Assembly: GCA_019638395.1 (NCBI GenBank)
Contig: JAHBTX010000001.1
Coordinates: 1-64,000 of the forward strand
Length of the DNA: 64,000 bases
Reading direction: 5' to 3'
Source: Cyclobacteriaceae bacterium
GTDB lineage: Bacteria; Bacteroidota; Bacteroidia; Cytophagales; Cyclobacteriaceae
Both the position numbers and the translations under genes were made by a program. Of the stretch, positions 34,966 through 43,148 are shown in pieces (within the stretch, counting starts at the first letter, position 1; each line of letters opens with the position of its first letter). The notes under the pieces are model-generated. The model was not told where the DNA came from, made no database searches, and was given only the letters and a program-made list of their open reading frames with translations.

Positions 34966-34998
34966 AATCCGAAATTTTGAATTTTAAATTCGAAATTT
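34966..34998 (-). repeat. Right inverted repeat flanking the four-helix-bundle gene
   Basis: Begins AATCCGAAATTTTGAATT and continues with a 7-base extra segment TTAAATT-like before CGAAATTT. Apart from that segment it is the reverse complement of 34523-34546. It ends at the sufB stop codon region. Confidence 0.6.
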
Positions 34999-36442
34999 AT
35001 CCAACACTTCCCTCTAGAGTTAACGCCAACAATTTTTGTGCTTCTACCGCAAACTCCATGGGTAATTGATTCAGTACTTCTTTGGCATAACCATTTACAA
35101 TCAAGGCTACCGCTGATTCTTCATCGATGCCGCGTTGCAAACAATAAAAGATTTGATCTTCGCCAATCTTGGAGGTAGTTGCCTCGTGCTCAATACGAGC
35201 CGAGTTATTCTCTACATCAATGTAAGGGAAGGTGTGCGCGCCACATTGATCGCCCATCAGTAATGAATCGCACTGTGAGTGGTTGCGCGCGTTGGCCGCC
35301 CGCTTCATAATATGCACCTGGCCACGGTAGCTGTTTTGCGATTTGCCAGCTGAAATACCTTTGCTCACAATCCGCGAACGTGTGTTCTTACCAATGTGAA
35401 TCATCTTGGTGCCGGTATCGGCTTGCTGATAGTTATTGGTAACAGCTACCGAATAAAATTCACCCACCGAATAATCACCTTTAAGGACACAAGATGGATA
35501 CTTCCAGGTAATGGCCGATCCGGTTTCTACTTGTGTCCACGAGATTTTAGAATGATCGCCTGCGCAGAAACCACGCTTGGTTACGAAGTTGTAAATACCA
35601 CCTTTGCCATGCTTATCACCCGGATACCAGTTTTGAACAGTTGAGTATTTTATTTCGGCACCCTGCATGGTATAGAGTTCTACCACAGCTGCGTGTAATT
35701 GATTTTCATCGCGCATGGGCGCAGTGCAGCCTTCTAAATAACTTACATATGAGCCTTCATCGGCTACAATCAACGTTCTTTCAAACTGACCGGTATTGGC
35801 TGCGTTAATGCGGAAGTAAGTAGATAACTCCATGGGGCAACGTACACCTTTCGGGATGTAGCAGAAGGAGCCATCGGAGAATACTGCTGAGTTAAGTGCA
35901 GCAAAATAGTTATCGTTCATCGGTACAACCGAACCGAGGTATTTTTTTACCAACTCCGGATGTTCTTTTACTGCCTCACTGAAAGAACAGAAGATGATAC
36001 CGAGTTCACTTAGTTTTTCTTTAAAGGTTGTAGCAACAGAAACACTATCGATTACGGCATCAACAGCTATACCGGTTAATCTTTTTTGCTCGGTTAAACT
36101 AATGCCCAGTTTTTCAAAAGTTTTAATTAGTTCAGGATCAACTTCATCCAAACTGTTGGGTTTTACTTTTTGCTTGGGCGCAGAGTAATAAATAATATCT
36201 TGATAATTAATAGCAGGGTAGGTAACATTTGGCCATTTAGGCTCAACCATTTTCTGCCATTGCCGAAATGCTTTTAGACGCCATTCCAGCAACCATTCAG
36301 GTTCATTTTTCTTTGCAGAAATGAAGCGAACTATTTCTTCATTAAGACCTTTGGGTGCTTCATCCGTCTCCAGATTTACAGTCCAGCCATGCTCGTATTC
36401 CTTCGAGGTAATTTCTTCCAGAACCTGGTTGCTTTTGCTCAT
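34997..36442 (-). CDS. sufB: SufB scaffold subunit
   Basis: A 481-aa core subunit of the SufBCD scaffold, where the nascent cluster forms. Distinct family blocks: [19 protein letters not shown], the [20 protein letters not shown] block, [104 protein letters not shown]. Length is typical. It is the first suf gene after the promoter region 36476-36522. Confidence 0.96.
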   Translation of the reverse strand: MSKSNQVLEEITSKEYEHGWTVNLETDEAPKGLNEEIVRFISAKKNEPEWLLEWRLKAFRQWQKMVEPKWPNVTYPAINYQDIIYYSAPKQKVKPNSLDEVDPELIKTFEKLGISLTEQKRLTGIAVDAVIDSVSVATTFKEKLSELGIIFCSFSEAVKEHPELVKKYLGSVVPMNDNYFAALNSAVFSDGSFCYIPKGVRCPMELSTYFRINAANTGQFERTLIVADEGSYVSYLEGCTAPMRDENQLHAAVVELYTMQGAEIKYSTVQNWYPGDKHGKGGIYNFVTKRGFCAGDHSKISWTQVETGSAITWKYPSCVLKGDYSVGEFYSVAVTNNYQQADTGTKMIHIGKNTRSRIVSKGISAGKSQNSYRGQVHIMKRAANARNHSQCDSLLMGDQCGAHTFPYIDVENNSARIEHEATTSKIGEDQIFYCLQRGIDEESAVALIVNGYAKEVLNQLPMEFAVEAQKLLALTLEGSVG

Positions 36443-36475
36443 TGTAGCCTATTTAGACTAATTTTAAATTATGTG

Positions 36476-36522
36476 CAAAAGTACAACAAAACTACTGCTT
36501 TAAGGTTCCTAAATACCTTAAA
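36476..36522 (-). promoter_or_regulatory. suf operon promoter with adjacent palindrome
   Basis: On the minus strand two exact TAnnTTTG boxes occur, TAGTTTTG (36494-36487) and TACTTTTG (36483-36476), 34-45 bases before the sufB start. Just upstream is an inverted repeat with 8-base arms (TTTAAGGT 36499-36506, ACCTTAAA 36515-36522) and an 8-base spacer, where the -33 box would be expected. It is therefore a candidate operator; the regulator is unknown. No clear TTTG -33 box was found. Confidence 0.5.
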
Positions 36523-36534
36523 TTTCTTTGAAAA

Positions 36535-36999
36535 TCAGGTGAGTTTAAGGTTTCTGTCCAGACTTTCTTCCAGCGAAATCATGGTTTCGGTTCTTTCAAT
36601 ACCTTCTACCTGTTGCATCTTATCATGAAGTACCTCTTTGAGGTGGTTTGTATCGCGGCAATGGATGCGAACAAACATGCTGTAATTACCAGTAGTGTAG
36701 TGAATGTTGGTTATTTCAGGAATGTTCTTCAGTTTGGCTAAAACCATTTCGTATAAAGCACTCTTCTCTAAGTAAATGCCAATAAATGCCGTGATGTCGT
36801 AACCGAGCTTGGCATAGTTGATTTTGAGGGTTGTTTTTTCAAGAATGCCCGCATCTTCCATCTTATTCATGCGCACATGTACGGTTCCTTGCGATACGTT
36901 AACACGTTTGGCAACTTCTGTGTAAGGACGTTTTGCATCCTGCATCAGGATTTCAAGAATCCGCAGGTCAGTATTATCGATTTCAAAATTACGACTCAT
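36535..36999 (-). CDS. Lrp/AsnC-family transcriptional regulator
   Basis: A 154-aa regulator: N-terminal winged helix (NTDLRILEILMQDAKRPYTEVAKRVNVSQGTVHVRMNKMEDAGIL, about residues 8-55) and a C-terminal RAM ligand-binding domain (ITAFIGIYLEK, NIPEITNIHYTTGNYSMFVRIHCRD). Proteins of this size sense amino acids or related small molecules. It lies upstream of sufB on the same strand with a separate promoter between, so control of suf is possible but unproven. A TAAATTTG box (37023-37016) is close to its start. Confidence 0.93.
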   Translation of the reverse strand: MSRNFEIDNTDLRILEILMQDAKRPYTEVAKRVNVSQGTVHVRMNKMEDAGILEKTTLKINYAKLGYDITAFIGIYLEKSALYEMVLAKLKNIPEITNIHYTTGNYSMFVRIHCRDTNHLKEVLHDKMQQVEGIERTETMISLEESLDRNLKLT

Positions 37000-37168
37000 T
37001 GAGCAATGTTTTTTACAAATTTATTAATCAATTATACTTATTATTAAATAATACATAAATAATTTACAGATATATTGACTTAATTTTCATTTTTTATGTT
37101 CCTTTGTGATGTAATTTATAAATCACATCAGAGACAAGTGGTTTAATATTGCAGCCAAAAGGCTAACG

Positions 37169-37257
37169 TTCTTAAAAATTGTAGGGTGTTGAATCCCGAT
37201 AGCTATCGGGAGGCAGACAAGCTCAAGTTAGTTTCTTAAAAATTGTAGGGTGTTGAA
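37169..37257 (+). repeat. 64-bp tandem duplication of the 5' part of the tRNA-like gene
   Basis: The 25-mer TTCTTAAAAATTGTAGGGTG plus TTGAA occurs at 37169-37193 and again at 37233-37257, 64 bases apart. Both are followed by GGCAGACAAG, but in the first copy an 18-bp palindrome sits where the D-loop would be. The first copy lacks the remaining arms and is a remnant. Confidence 0.8.
37194..37211. repeat. 18-bp palindromic repeat, copy 1
   Basis: TCCCGATAGCTATCGGGA, a perfect palindrome, inserted in the D-loop position of the broken tRNA-like copy. A second copy with one mismatch lies at 37331-37348. Confidence 0.85.
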
Positions 37258-37405
37258 ATTGGCAGACAAGCCCTCCTGTCTCGGGGGTGGAGAGCAAAGG
37301 ATAAACGCAAGGTAATGGGTTGACCACTAATCCCGATAACTATCGGGAGTTTTCTTATGCCTTGCAGCTAACTTCTCCGTGGAGGTTCGACCCCTCCCTC
37401 TACAG
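37244..37405 (+). ncRNA. tRNA-like RNA with a giant structured variable arm
   Basis: A 162-nt cloverleaf can be drawn. The acceptor stem is TGTAGGG (37244-37250) with CTCTACA (37398-37404), seven pairs with one G-U, then discriminator G. The D-arm is TTG/CAA with an AAATTGGCAGA loop, resembling leucine tRNAs. The anticodon-like arm is CCCTC/GGGGG with loop CTGTCTC, so GTC would be read. The T-arm is GGAGG/CCTCC with a canonical TTCGACC loop (37381-37397). Between 37288 and 37380, where a variable arm belongs, three nested stems occur: GGAGA/TCTCC, GCAAGG/CCTTGC and TCCCGATA/TATCGGGA. A terminator follows at 37412. It could be a functional tRNA-like RNA, an unusual tRNA, or a tRNA gene disrupted by palindrome insertion. 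CCA is not encoded. The U at position 37 is abnormal for a tRNA. Confidence 0.6.
37331..37348. repeat. 18-bp palindromic repeat, copy 2
   Basis: TCCCGATAACTATCGGGA, one base different from copy 1 at 37194-37211. It forms the tip of the long variable-arm hairpin of the tRNA-like RNA. Confidence 0.85.
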
Positions 37406-37411
37406 CAAGTA

Positions 37412-37437
37412 AGCCACGCAGTCCGCGTGGCTTTTTT
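37412..37437 (+). terminator. Terminator of the tRNA-like RNA gene
   Basis: AGCCACGC-AGTCC-GCGTGGCT, a perfect 8-bp stem with 5-base loop, followed by five more T residues. It begins seven bases after the discriminator position of the tRNA-like RNA. Confidence 0.88.
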
Positions 37438-37521
37438 AATTTTCCACCTGCTAACAAACGATTGCTAACACCACCTTTTTTTTCTTTCTTTAGATTTCAA
37501 TAAAAATTAAAGAAAGTGCGC

Positions 37522-39201
37522 ATGAGTTTTCCATGGTATTCAAAATATCCTAAAGGTACCCCATATCAGATTGGTGCCCTCGAATACAATTCATTGATTG
37601 AACTATTTGAAGTGGCTGCTCAGAAATATCCTAATCGCGTTGCATTCGAAAATTTTGGCAAGCAGATTTCATTTGCTGAGATAGATCGCCTGTCAACTGC
37701 CTTTGCAGCTTATTTGCAAAACGATTTGAAGTTAAAGAAGGGTGATAGGGTAGCCATTCAAATGCCTAATCTGATTCAATTCCCGATTGCCTTTATGGGC
37801 GTTATCAAAGCCGGCATGATAGCGGTTAATACCAATCCGCTCTATACACCGCGCGAAATGGAGCATCAGTTTAATGATGCCGGAGTATCGGCTATTGTTA
37901 TCGTTTCAAACTTTGCACATAACCTTGAACAGATTTTCCCCAAACTCAAAACCAAGCCACATGTAATTCTTACGAATATGGGCGACATGGTGGGTGGCTT
38001 GAAAGGCATGATTATAAATTTTGTGGTGAAGTATGTTAGAAAAATGGTACCGGCCTTTAGTTTGCCAGATGCCATTCCGTTTAAAGTTGTTTTAAAAAGT
38101 GGCGAAAATTCTACTTATCAGAAACCTGAAATCGGAATTGAAGATTTGGCGGTGTTACAATATACCGGTGGTACAACCGGAGTTTCAAAAGGTGCACAGC
38201 TTTCTCATCGTAACATCATTGCACATAACGCAATGATAACCCACTGGTTTAAACCGATTATGACCGAGGGCCAACAAGATGTTATTATCACGGCACTTCC
38301 CCTCTATCATATTTTTGCTTTAACGGTAAACGGATTGTTAATGTACACACAGGGCGTGAAGAGTGTACTTATAACCAACCCACGCGATATGCCGGGTTTT
38401 GTAAAAGAGTTAAAAAAGCACCGGTTCTCTGTAATCACTGGCGTTAATACATTGTTTAACGGTTTGCTCAATAATCCTGATTTTAAAGACTGCGATTTTT
38501 CAGCTTTAAAAGGCGCAATAGGTGGGGCCATGGCTGTGCAAGATGTAGTGGCCGATCGTTGGGAAAAGCTAACGGGTTGCCCGTTGATTGAAGGCTACGG
38601 GCTGAGCGAAACTTCACCTGTGTTGTGTTGCAATCCGCTTGACGGGAATCACAAACGCGGTACGATCGGTATTCCGATGCCCAGTACCGAAATTGGAATT
38701 TTTGATGATGATGGCAACCAATTACCCCAAGGTGAGACTGGCGAAATTTGCGCACGCGGCCCTCAGGTTATGCGCGGTTACTGGAATCAGGATAACGAAG
38801 GAGTATTCTTTCATAAAGAGTGGTTTCGCACAGGCGATATTGGCATAATGAGCCCGGAAGGTTATTTCAAAATTGTTGATCGCAAGAAAGACATGATAAA
38901 AGTTTCAGGCTTTAATGTATATCCCAATGAAGTAGAAAATGTATTGGCAGCCCACCCGAAAGTATTGGAAGTTGCGGCTATTGGTGTGCCCGATGCAAAG
39001 TCGGGTGAAGCAATAAAAGTATTTGTGGTAAAGAAGGATGAATCGCTAACCGAAGATGAGCTAAGAAAGTATGCACACGAAAATTTAACCAATTATAAAG
39101 TACCACGTCATTTCGAGTTTAAAACCGAGTTACCCAAAACCAATGTGGGAAAGATTCTGAGACGAGCATTGAAGGAAGAAGAGAAAGCAAAGGCAGCTTA
39201 G
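37522..39201 (+). CDS. fadD: Long-chain fatty acid-CoA ligase
   Basis: An acyl-AMP-forming ligase of about 559 aa that activates fatty acids with ATP and CoA. The AMP-binding P-loop YTGGTTGVSKGAQLSHRN is near residue 215, followed by GYGLSETSPV, WFRTGDIGIMSPEGYFKIVDRKKDMIKVSGFNVYPNEVE and the C-terminal PKTNVGKILRR with the adenylation Lys. I choose ATG 37522; GTG six bases upstream is also in frame. The short N-terminal WYSKYPKGTPYQIG matches FadD-type enzymes. It follows the tRNA-like gene and its terminator, so it has its own promoter. Confidence 0.93.
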   Translation: MSFPWYSKYPKGTPYQIGALEYNSLIELFEVAAQKYPNRVAFENFGKQISFAEIDRLSTAFAAYLQNDLKLKKGDRVAIQMPNLIQFPIAFMGVIKAGMIAVNTNPLYTPREMEHQFNDAGVSAIVIVSNFAHNLEQIFPKLKTKPHVILTNMGDMVGGLKGMIINFVVKYVRKMVPAFSLPDAIPFKVVLKSGENSTYQKPEIGIEDLAVLQYTGGTTGVSKGAQLSHRNIIAHNAMITHWFKPIMTEGQQDVIITALPLYHIFALTVNGLLMYTQGVKSVLITNPRDMPGFVKELKKHRFSVITGVNTLFNGLLNNPDFKDCDFSALKGAIGGAMAVQDVVADRWEKLTGCPLIEGYGLSETSPVLCCNPLDGNHKRGTIGIPMPSTEIGIFDDDGNQLPQGETGEICARGPQVMRGYWNQDNEGVFFHKEWFRTGDIGIMSPEGYFKIVDRKKDMIKVSGFNVYPNEVENVLAAHPKVLEVAAIGVPDAKSGEAIKVFVVKKDESLTEDELRKYAHENLTNYKVPRHFEFKTELPKTNVGKILRRALKEEEKAKAA

Positions 39202-39261
39202 CTTGAAATTAAGAATTTAAATGGCTGATAATAATTCGAGCACAGTGGTAGATTTGCGCGC

Positions 39262-40353
39262 ATGAATATTTTGCTCATTACGCAAGAAGATTTTTTTGCT
39301 GGCTCTACTTACTCTGTTTCGTATTTAGCACATGCGCTGGCCGCAAGAGGTAATAACGTGTATGTGGCTGCAAGACCCAATTCTTTATTGCACGAATTGA
39401 TTGAAAAATATCCTCAGGTAGTTTTTTTGCCACTTACTATTAAATCACGGTTCGATCGAAAGGCTATTCAACTACTTGTTAAGTGGACCCACGAATACAA
39501 TATTCATGTAATCAATGCTCAATCCAGTAAAGATCGCTACATCACCATATTTGCCCGCTGGTTCTACGGTATAAAGTCTCGCTTATTCCATACCCGCAGA
39601 CAATACCCTATGAGTGTGGGCGGTTATGTGCAACGCAAATTTTATGTTGCCGGTACCGATAAAATAATTTCGATAAGCGAAGGACTAAAGCAAATCTTTG
39701 TAAAAAAGGGATTTCCTGCTGCGCATATCAAAGTTATTCACAACGGAATGCCTGCTGCACGCTACCAGCAATGGAGCGAAACGGAGGTGGATAGGCTGCG
39801 CACACTGTATGGTATTAAGCCTGGTGAAATTGTGGTAGGTAGCATTTCGCGCTATAAACGTCAGGAGCAAATTATTAAAGCAATGGCCTTGCTGAATAAA
39901 CCTGAAATAAAGATAGTAACAGCAGGATTGGACGAAGGGTATTTGGATTCATTCTGTAAAGAATTTAATTTAAAGAATCCGGTTATCTATGCCGGTGCTG
40001 TGAAAGGCGATAGTGTACTTAACTACTACAAGCTACTAACTGTAAATATTCTGGCGTCTGTTTCTGATGGCTTTGGATTGGTTTTACTGGAAGCTATGGC
40101 CATGGGAACTCCTGTTATTGCCACCCGCTTTGGTGGAATTACCGATGTGGTTAAGCACGATGTAAACGGCTTGCTTTTTAACGATGGCGATTGCGAAACA
40201 CTTGCCCGGCATATTGACATGCTGATAAGCAATCCATCTTTGCGGCAGCGATTGGTTGAGCAAGGATATAAGACAGCTTATGACGAATTCAGCATAGAAA
40301 AGACAGCAGCCAACTACGAGTTGTTATTTCAACAGCATTTAGAACAAGATTGA
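39262..40353 (+). CDS. GT4-family glycosyltransferase
   Basis: A 363-aa GT-B fold transferase. The N-terminal acceptor domain opens with MNILLITQEDFFAGSTYSVSYLAHALAARGNNVYVAARP; the C-terminal domain carries the nucleotide-sugar site VSDGFGLVLLEAMAMGTPVIATRFGGITDVV with its EX7E-like Glu residues (about 270-290). There is no signal or membrane segment, so it works at the inner face of the membrane or in the cytoplasm. The 60-base gap to fadD and the lack of other polysaccharide genes leave substrate and product unknown. Confidence 0.9.
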   Translation: MNILLITQEDFFAGSTYSVSYLAHALAARGNNVYVAARPNSLLHELIEKYPQVVFLPLTIKSRFDRKAIQLLVKWTHEYNIHVINAQSSKDRYITIFARWFYGIKSRLFHTRRQYPMSVGGYVQRKFYVAGTDKIISISEGLKQIFVKKGFPAAHIKVIHNGMPAARYQQWSETEVDRLRTLYGIKPGEIVVGSISRYKRQEQIIKAMALLNKPEIKIVTAGLDEGYLDSFCKEFNLKNPVIYAGAVKGDSVLNYYKLLTVNILASVSDGFGLVLLEAMAMGTPVIATRFGGITDVVKHDVNGLLFNDGDCETLARHIDMLISNPSLRQRLVEQGYKTAYDEFSIEKTAANYELLFQQHLEQD

Positions 40354-40471
40354 ATCCATTTGCCGTTGGTTTTTATCCGCATACCGGTATTTTTTAGCTT
40401 TTGAGTGGAGGTACATCATGCATTTAGCATGTTACAGACTATTATCTTCGCGCAAAATTTAATCCATCAGA

Positions 40472-41551
40472 ATGAAAGCCCTATTCATATTATTGGCAGC
40501 TTGTTTTACTGCCATCTATGCCCAGCCGGGCGCAGCACAAACTTCTCCCATTCATTATCCGCAAGAATCGCATTTAAAAAATGTAAGGCAACTTACCTTT
40601 GGTGGCGATAATGCTGAAGCATACTGGAGTTTTGATGGAAAGAAAATAAGCTTTCAATCTAACTACCTGCAATGGGGTTTAACCTGCGATCAGATTTTCT
40701 ATATGCCAATAGAAGGCCTTGATTTAAGTGTAAAAGGTTCGAAACCACCTATGATCAGCACCGGGTTGGGCCGAACCACGTGTGCTTATTTTATGCCTGG
40801 CGATAAAACCATTCTTTTCGGATCAACCCATTTGGGCGGAAACGAATGCCCTCAAGATCCGGGCCGTGCACCAGGAGGCAAATACTTGTGGCCTATTTAT
40901 AATACCTACGATATTTTTGTTTCAGACTTAAAAGGAAAAATCAAGAAGCAGTTAACCAACGTGCCGGGTTACGATGCCGAAGCAACCGTTTCACCGAAAG
41001 GAGATAAGATTGTATTCACATCAACACGCAATGGCGATCTTGATCTGTATGTAATGGATATAAACGGTAAGAATGTAAAGCAAATAACAAATGAGATTGG
41101 TTATGATGGCGGAGCGTTCTTTTCACCTGATGGAAAGAAGCTCGTATTCCGGGCATCAAGACCCAAAACAGAAGAAGCTAAAAAGGAATATCTCGATTAC
41201 CTGAAAGAAGGCTTGGTGGCACCTACCGAAATGGAAATTTATACCTGCAATGTAGATGGCAGCGATTTAAAGCAAATTACTAATCTGGGTAAAGCCAACT
41301 GGGCTCCGTTCTACCATCCTTCCGGAAAGAAAATCTTGTTCAGTTCAAACCATAAAAGTGCCCGCGGGTTTCAGTTTAATCTGTTTATGATAAACGAAGA
41401 TGGTACCGGGTTAGAACAGATTACATACGATGGCGTTTTCGATTCTTTCCCCATGTTTTCGCCTGATGGGAAAAAACTTATTTTCTCCAGCAATAGGAAC
41501 AACAACGGCACGCGCGATACTAATTTGTTTGTGGCTGATTGGGTCGATTAG
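40472..41551 (+). CDS. TolB-like beta-propeller (PD40) exported protein
   Basis: A 359-aa protein with a signal peptide (MKALFILLAACFTAIYAQ) and at least five WD40-like PD40 repeats, visible as AYWSFDGKKISFQSN, ATVSPKGDKIVFTSTRNGDLDLYVMDING, AFFSPDGKKLVFRAS, PFYHPSGKKILFSSNHK and PMFSPDGKKLIFSSNRN. These form a propeller as in the C-terminal half of TolB, but the N-terminal TolB domain is absent. Members are often secreted or periplasmic sensors or binding proteins; I assign no more. It is convergent with the NSS transporter gene. Confidence 0.88.
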   Translation: MKALFILLAACFTAIYAQPGAAQTSPIHYPQESHLKNVRQLTFGGDNAEAYWSFDGKKISFQSNYLQWGLTCDQIFYMPIEGLDLSVKGSKPPMISTGLGRTTCAYFMPGDKTILFGSTHLGGNECPQDPGRAPGGKYLWPIYNTYDIFVSDLKGKIKKQLTNVPGYDAEATVSPKGDKIVFTSTRNGDLDLYVMDINGKNVKQITNEIGYDGGAFFSPDGKKLVFRASRPKTEEAKKEYLDYLKEGLVAPTEMEIYTCNVDGSDLKQITNLGKANWAPFYHPSGKKILFSSNHKSARGFQFNLFMINEDGTGLEQITYDGVFDSFPMFSPDGKKLIFSSNRNNNGTRDTNLFVADWVD

Positions 41552-41562
41552 AATTGTTACTG

Positions 41563-41588
41563 GTTACTGGCTTAAGTACACCAGTAAC
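41563..41588. terminator. Hairpin between convergent genes
   Basis: GTTACTGG and CCAGTAAC, 8-bp arms with a 10-base loop, between the stop codons of the propeller gene and the NSS transporter gene. There is a short T-run on one side only, so it may be a weak bidirectional terminator. Confidence 0.5.
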
Positions 41589-41589
41589 T

Positions 41590-43023
41590 TTAAATCAGGT
41601 TCTCAATTCCGAAAAACTTCTCAAGAATTATAACCACCGAAAGCAGCCCCAGTAAAATGGGGGCAATCCATTTGATGGTTATATGCAAGAATGTGCGCAC
41701 ACGCGATTGCATGTAAGTACTGTTGCCGTGTACCAACTCAACATCCATATTATGAATACCCCACTTGCGCGAAATAAAAATCGACATCAGGCAACCACCT
41801 ACCGTTAAACAAATGTCGCTCATATCAGCAATAAAAGTCAGAAAATCCTGCCCCCGGTAAAATGGCAAGCTATTGAGTGCAGGTATCATTCCCTGGCTTA
41901 CCATGCTGGGTAATCCACAAACAAATATTATCAAGGCCATTAGCCAGACTACACGTTTGCGTTTCCATTTTTTCTGATCTACCAGGTAGGCTACGGGCAC
42001 TTCCAGCAGCGACACGGTGGATGTAAGTGCGGCAAAGCAAACCAACAGAAAAAACGACCCGCCAATAATGCGGCCCAATACCGGGCCCATTTCATAAAAT
42101 ATTTGTGGCAATACCACAAATATGAGCGGAGGGCCCGAAGTACCGATTTCCTGCGGATTGATATTTAGTTTATATGCCAGGAAATGAACCAATGGAAAAA
42201 CCATTAGTCCGGATACGAAAGCCACTGAGGTATCGGCAATGGAGATAATTGCTGCCGAGGATGTAATATTTTCTTTTTTGCTAAAATAAGAGCCGTAGGT
42301 TATCAAAGCACCCATACCCAGCGAGAGCGAAAAGAATGCTTGCTTAAGCCCATCTACAACGGTTTGAATTTTTAATTCACTGAAATCAGGGATCAGATAA
42401 AACTTTACACCCGATAATGCATTGGGTAATGTTAAACTGTAAATAATAATGCCGATGAGTATTACATAAAGTGAGGGCATCATAATTTTATTCGAAGCTT
42501 CAATACCTTTTTGTATCCCCTGCGAAACAATAAGTGCGGTAAGGCACATAAACACCAATGAAAACACCAGGTTTGAATTGGTTAGTCCGCCCACGCTACT
42601 CAGGTCAAGAATGTCGTTCACATATTCGCCAAAAAAGCCGCCAAAATTGTTGTGGTTTAATAAATCGCCAAACGATATATGCAGGAAGTAACCAAACGCC
42701 CAACCTGCAACCACATTGTAAAACGAGAGGATAAGAATACCGGCAAAAATTCCGAAGAGGCCCAGGTAGCCCCATTTTTTTCCGCCCAGGCGCGAGTAAG
42801 ATCCAAACGCATCGCTATTGGCTGCGCGGCCTATGGCAATTTCGCCCACCATTATAGGATAGCACAATAAAAATATACAACAGAGATAAACCAACAGAAA
42901 TATAGCGCCACCGTTTTCACCAGCCAGGTATGGAAATCGCCAGATGTTTCCAAGCCCAACGGCCGAACCTGCCGCTGCCAGAATAAATCCTAATCGTCCG
43001 CTAAAGTTACCTCTGTTTGCCAT
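41590..43023 (-). CDS. Neurotransmitter:sodium symporter (NSS) family transporter
   Basis: A sodium-coupled amino-acid type transporter of 477 aa with eleven or twelve membrane helices. The NSS signature opens the protein: FSGRLGFILAAAGSAVGLGNIWRFPYLAGENGGAIFLLVYL. I start at ATG 43023 (MANRGNFSG), since that matches the family's N-terminus; the frame is open 22 codons further up with weak residues. SLGMGALITYGSYFSKKENI is the conserved helix-6 region. The substrate is unknown; many bacterial members carry amino acids such as tryptophan or leucine. Confidence 0.92.
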   Translation of the reverse strand: MANRGNFSGRLGFILAAAGSAVGLGNIWRFPYLAGENGGAIFLLVYLCCIFLLCYPIMVGEIAIGRAANSDAFGSYSRLGGKKWGYLGLFGIFAGILILSFYNVVAGWAFGYFLHISFGDLLNHNNFGGFFGEYVNDILDLSSVGGLTNSNLVFSLVFMCLTALIVSQGIQKGIEASNKIMMPSLYVILIGIIIYSLTLPNALSGVKFYLIPDFSELKIQTVVDGLKQAFFSLSLGMGALITYGSYFSKKENITSSAAIISIADTSVAFVSGLMVFPLVHFLAYKLNINPQEIGTSGPPLIFVVLPQIFYEMGPVLGRIIGGSFFLLVCFAALTSTVSLLEVPVAYLVDQKKWKRKRVVWLMALIIFVCGLPSMVSQGMIPALNSLPFYRGQDFLTFIADMSDICLTVGGCLMSIFISRKWGIHNMDVELVHGNSTYMQSRVRTFLHITIKWIAPILLGLLSVVIILEKFFGIENLI

Positions 43024-43148
43024 AGTATGTTGGGTTGCAATCAGCGCAAAATAGAACCTTAAACTAAAATTATCAAAAAGGCGTTTCATTTAGTGTTGTA
43101 CTGCGTACCTTGTACAGGAATAGCAAGTTTGAAACAGTACTAAGTGCG

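Noticed and set aside
37101-37131. CRP/FNR site (TGTGAT ... ATCACA) before the tRNA-like gene
   Set aside because: The half-sites are about 11-13 bases apart, not 6 as in CRP sites; probably chance in AT-rich DNA.
37244-37405. tmRNA gene
   Set aside because: The ends fold like a tRNA, but the RNA is far too short, has a normal-looking D-arm and anticodon-type arm, and shows no tag-peptide frame or pseudoknots.
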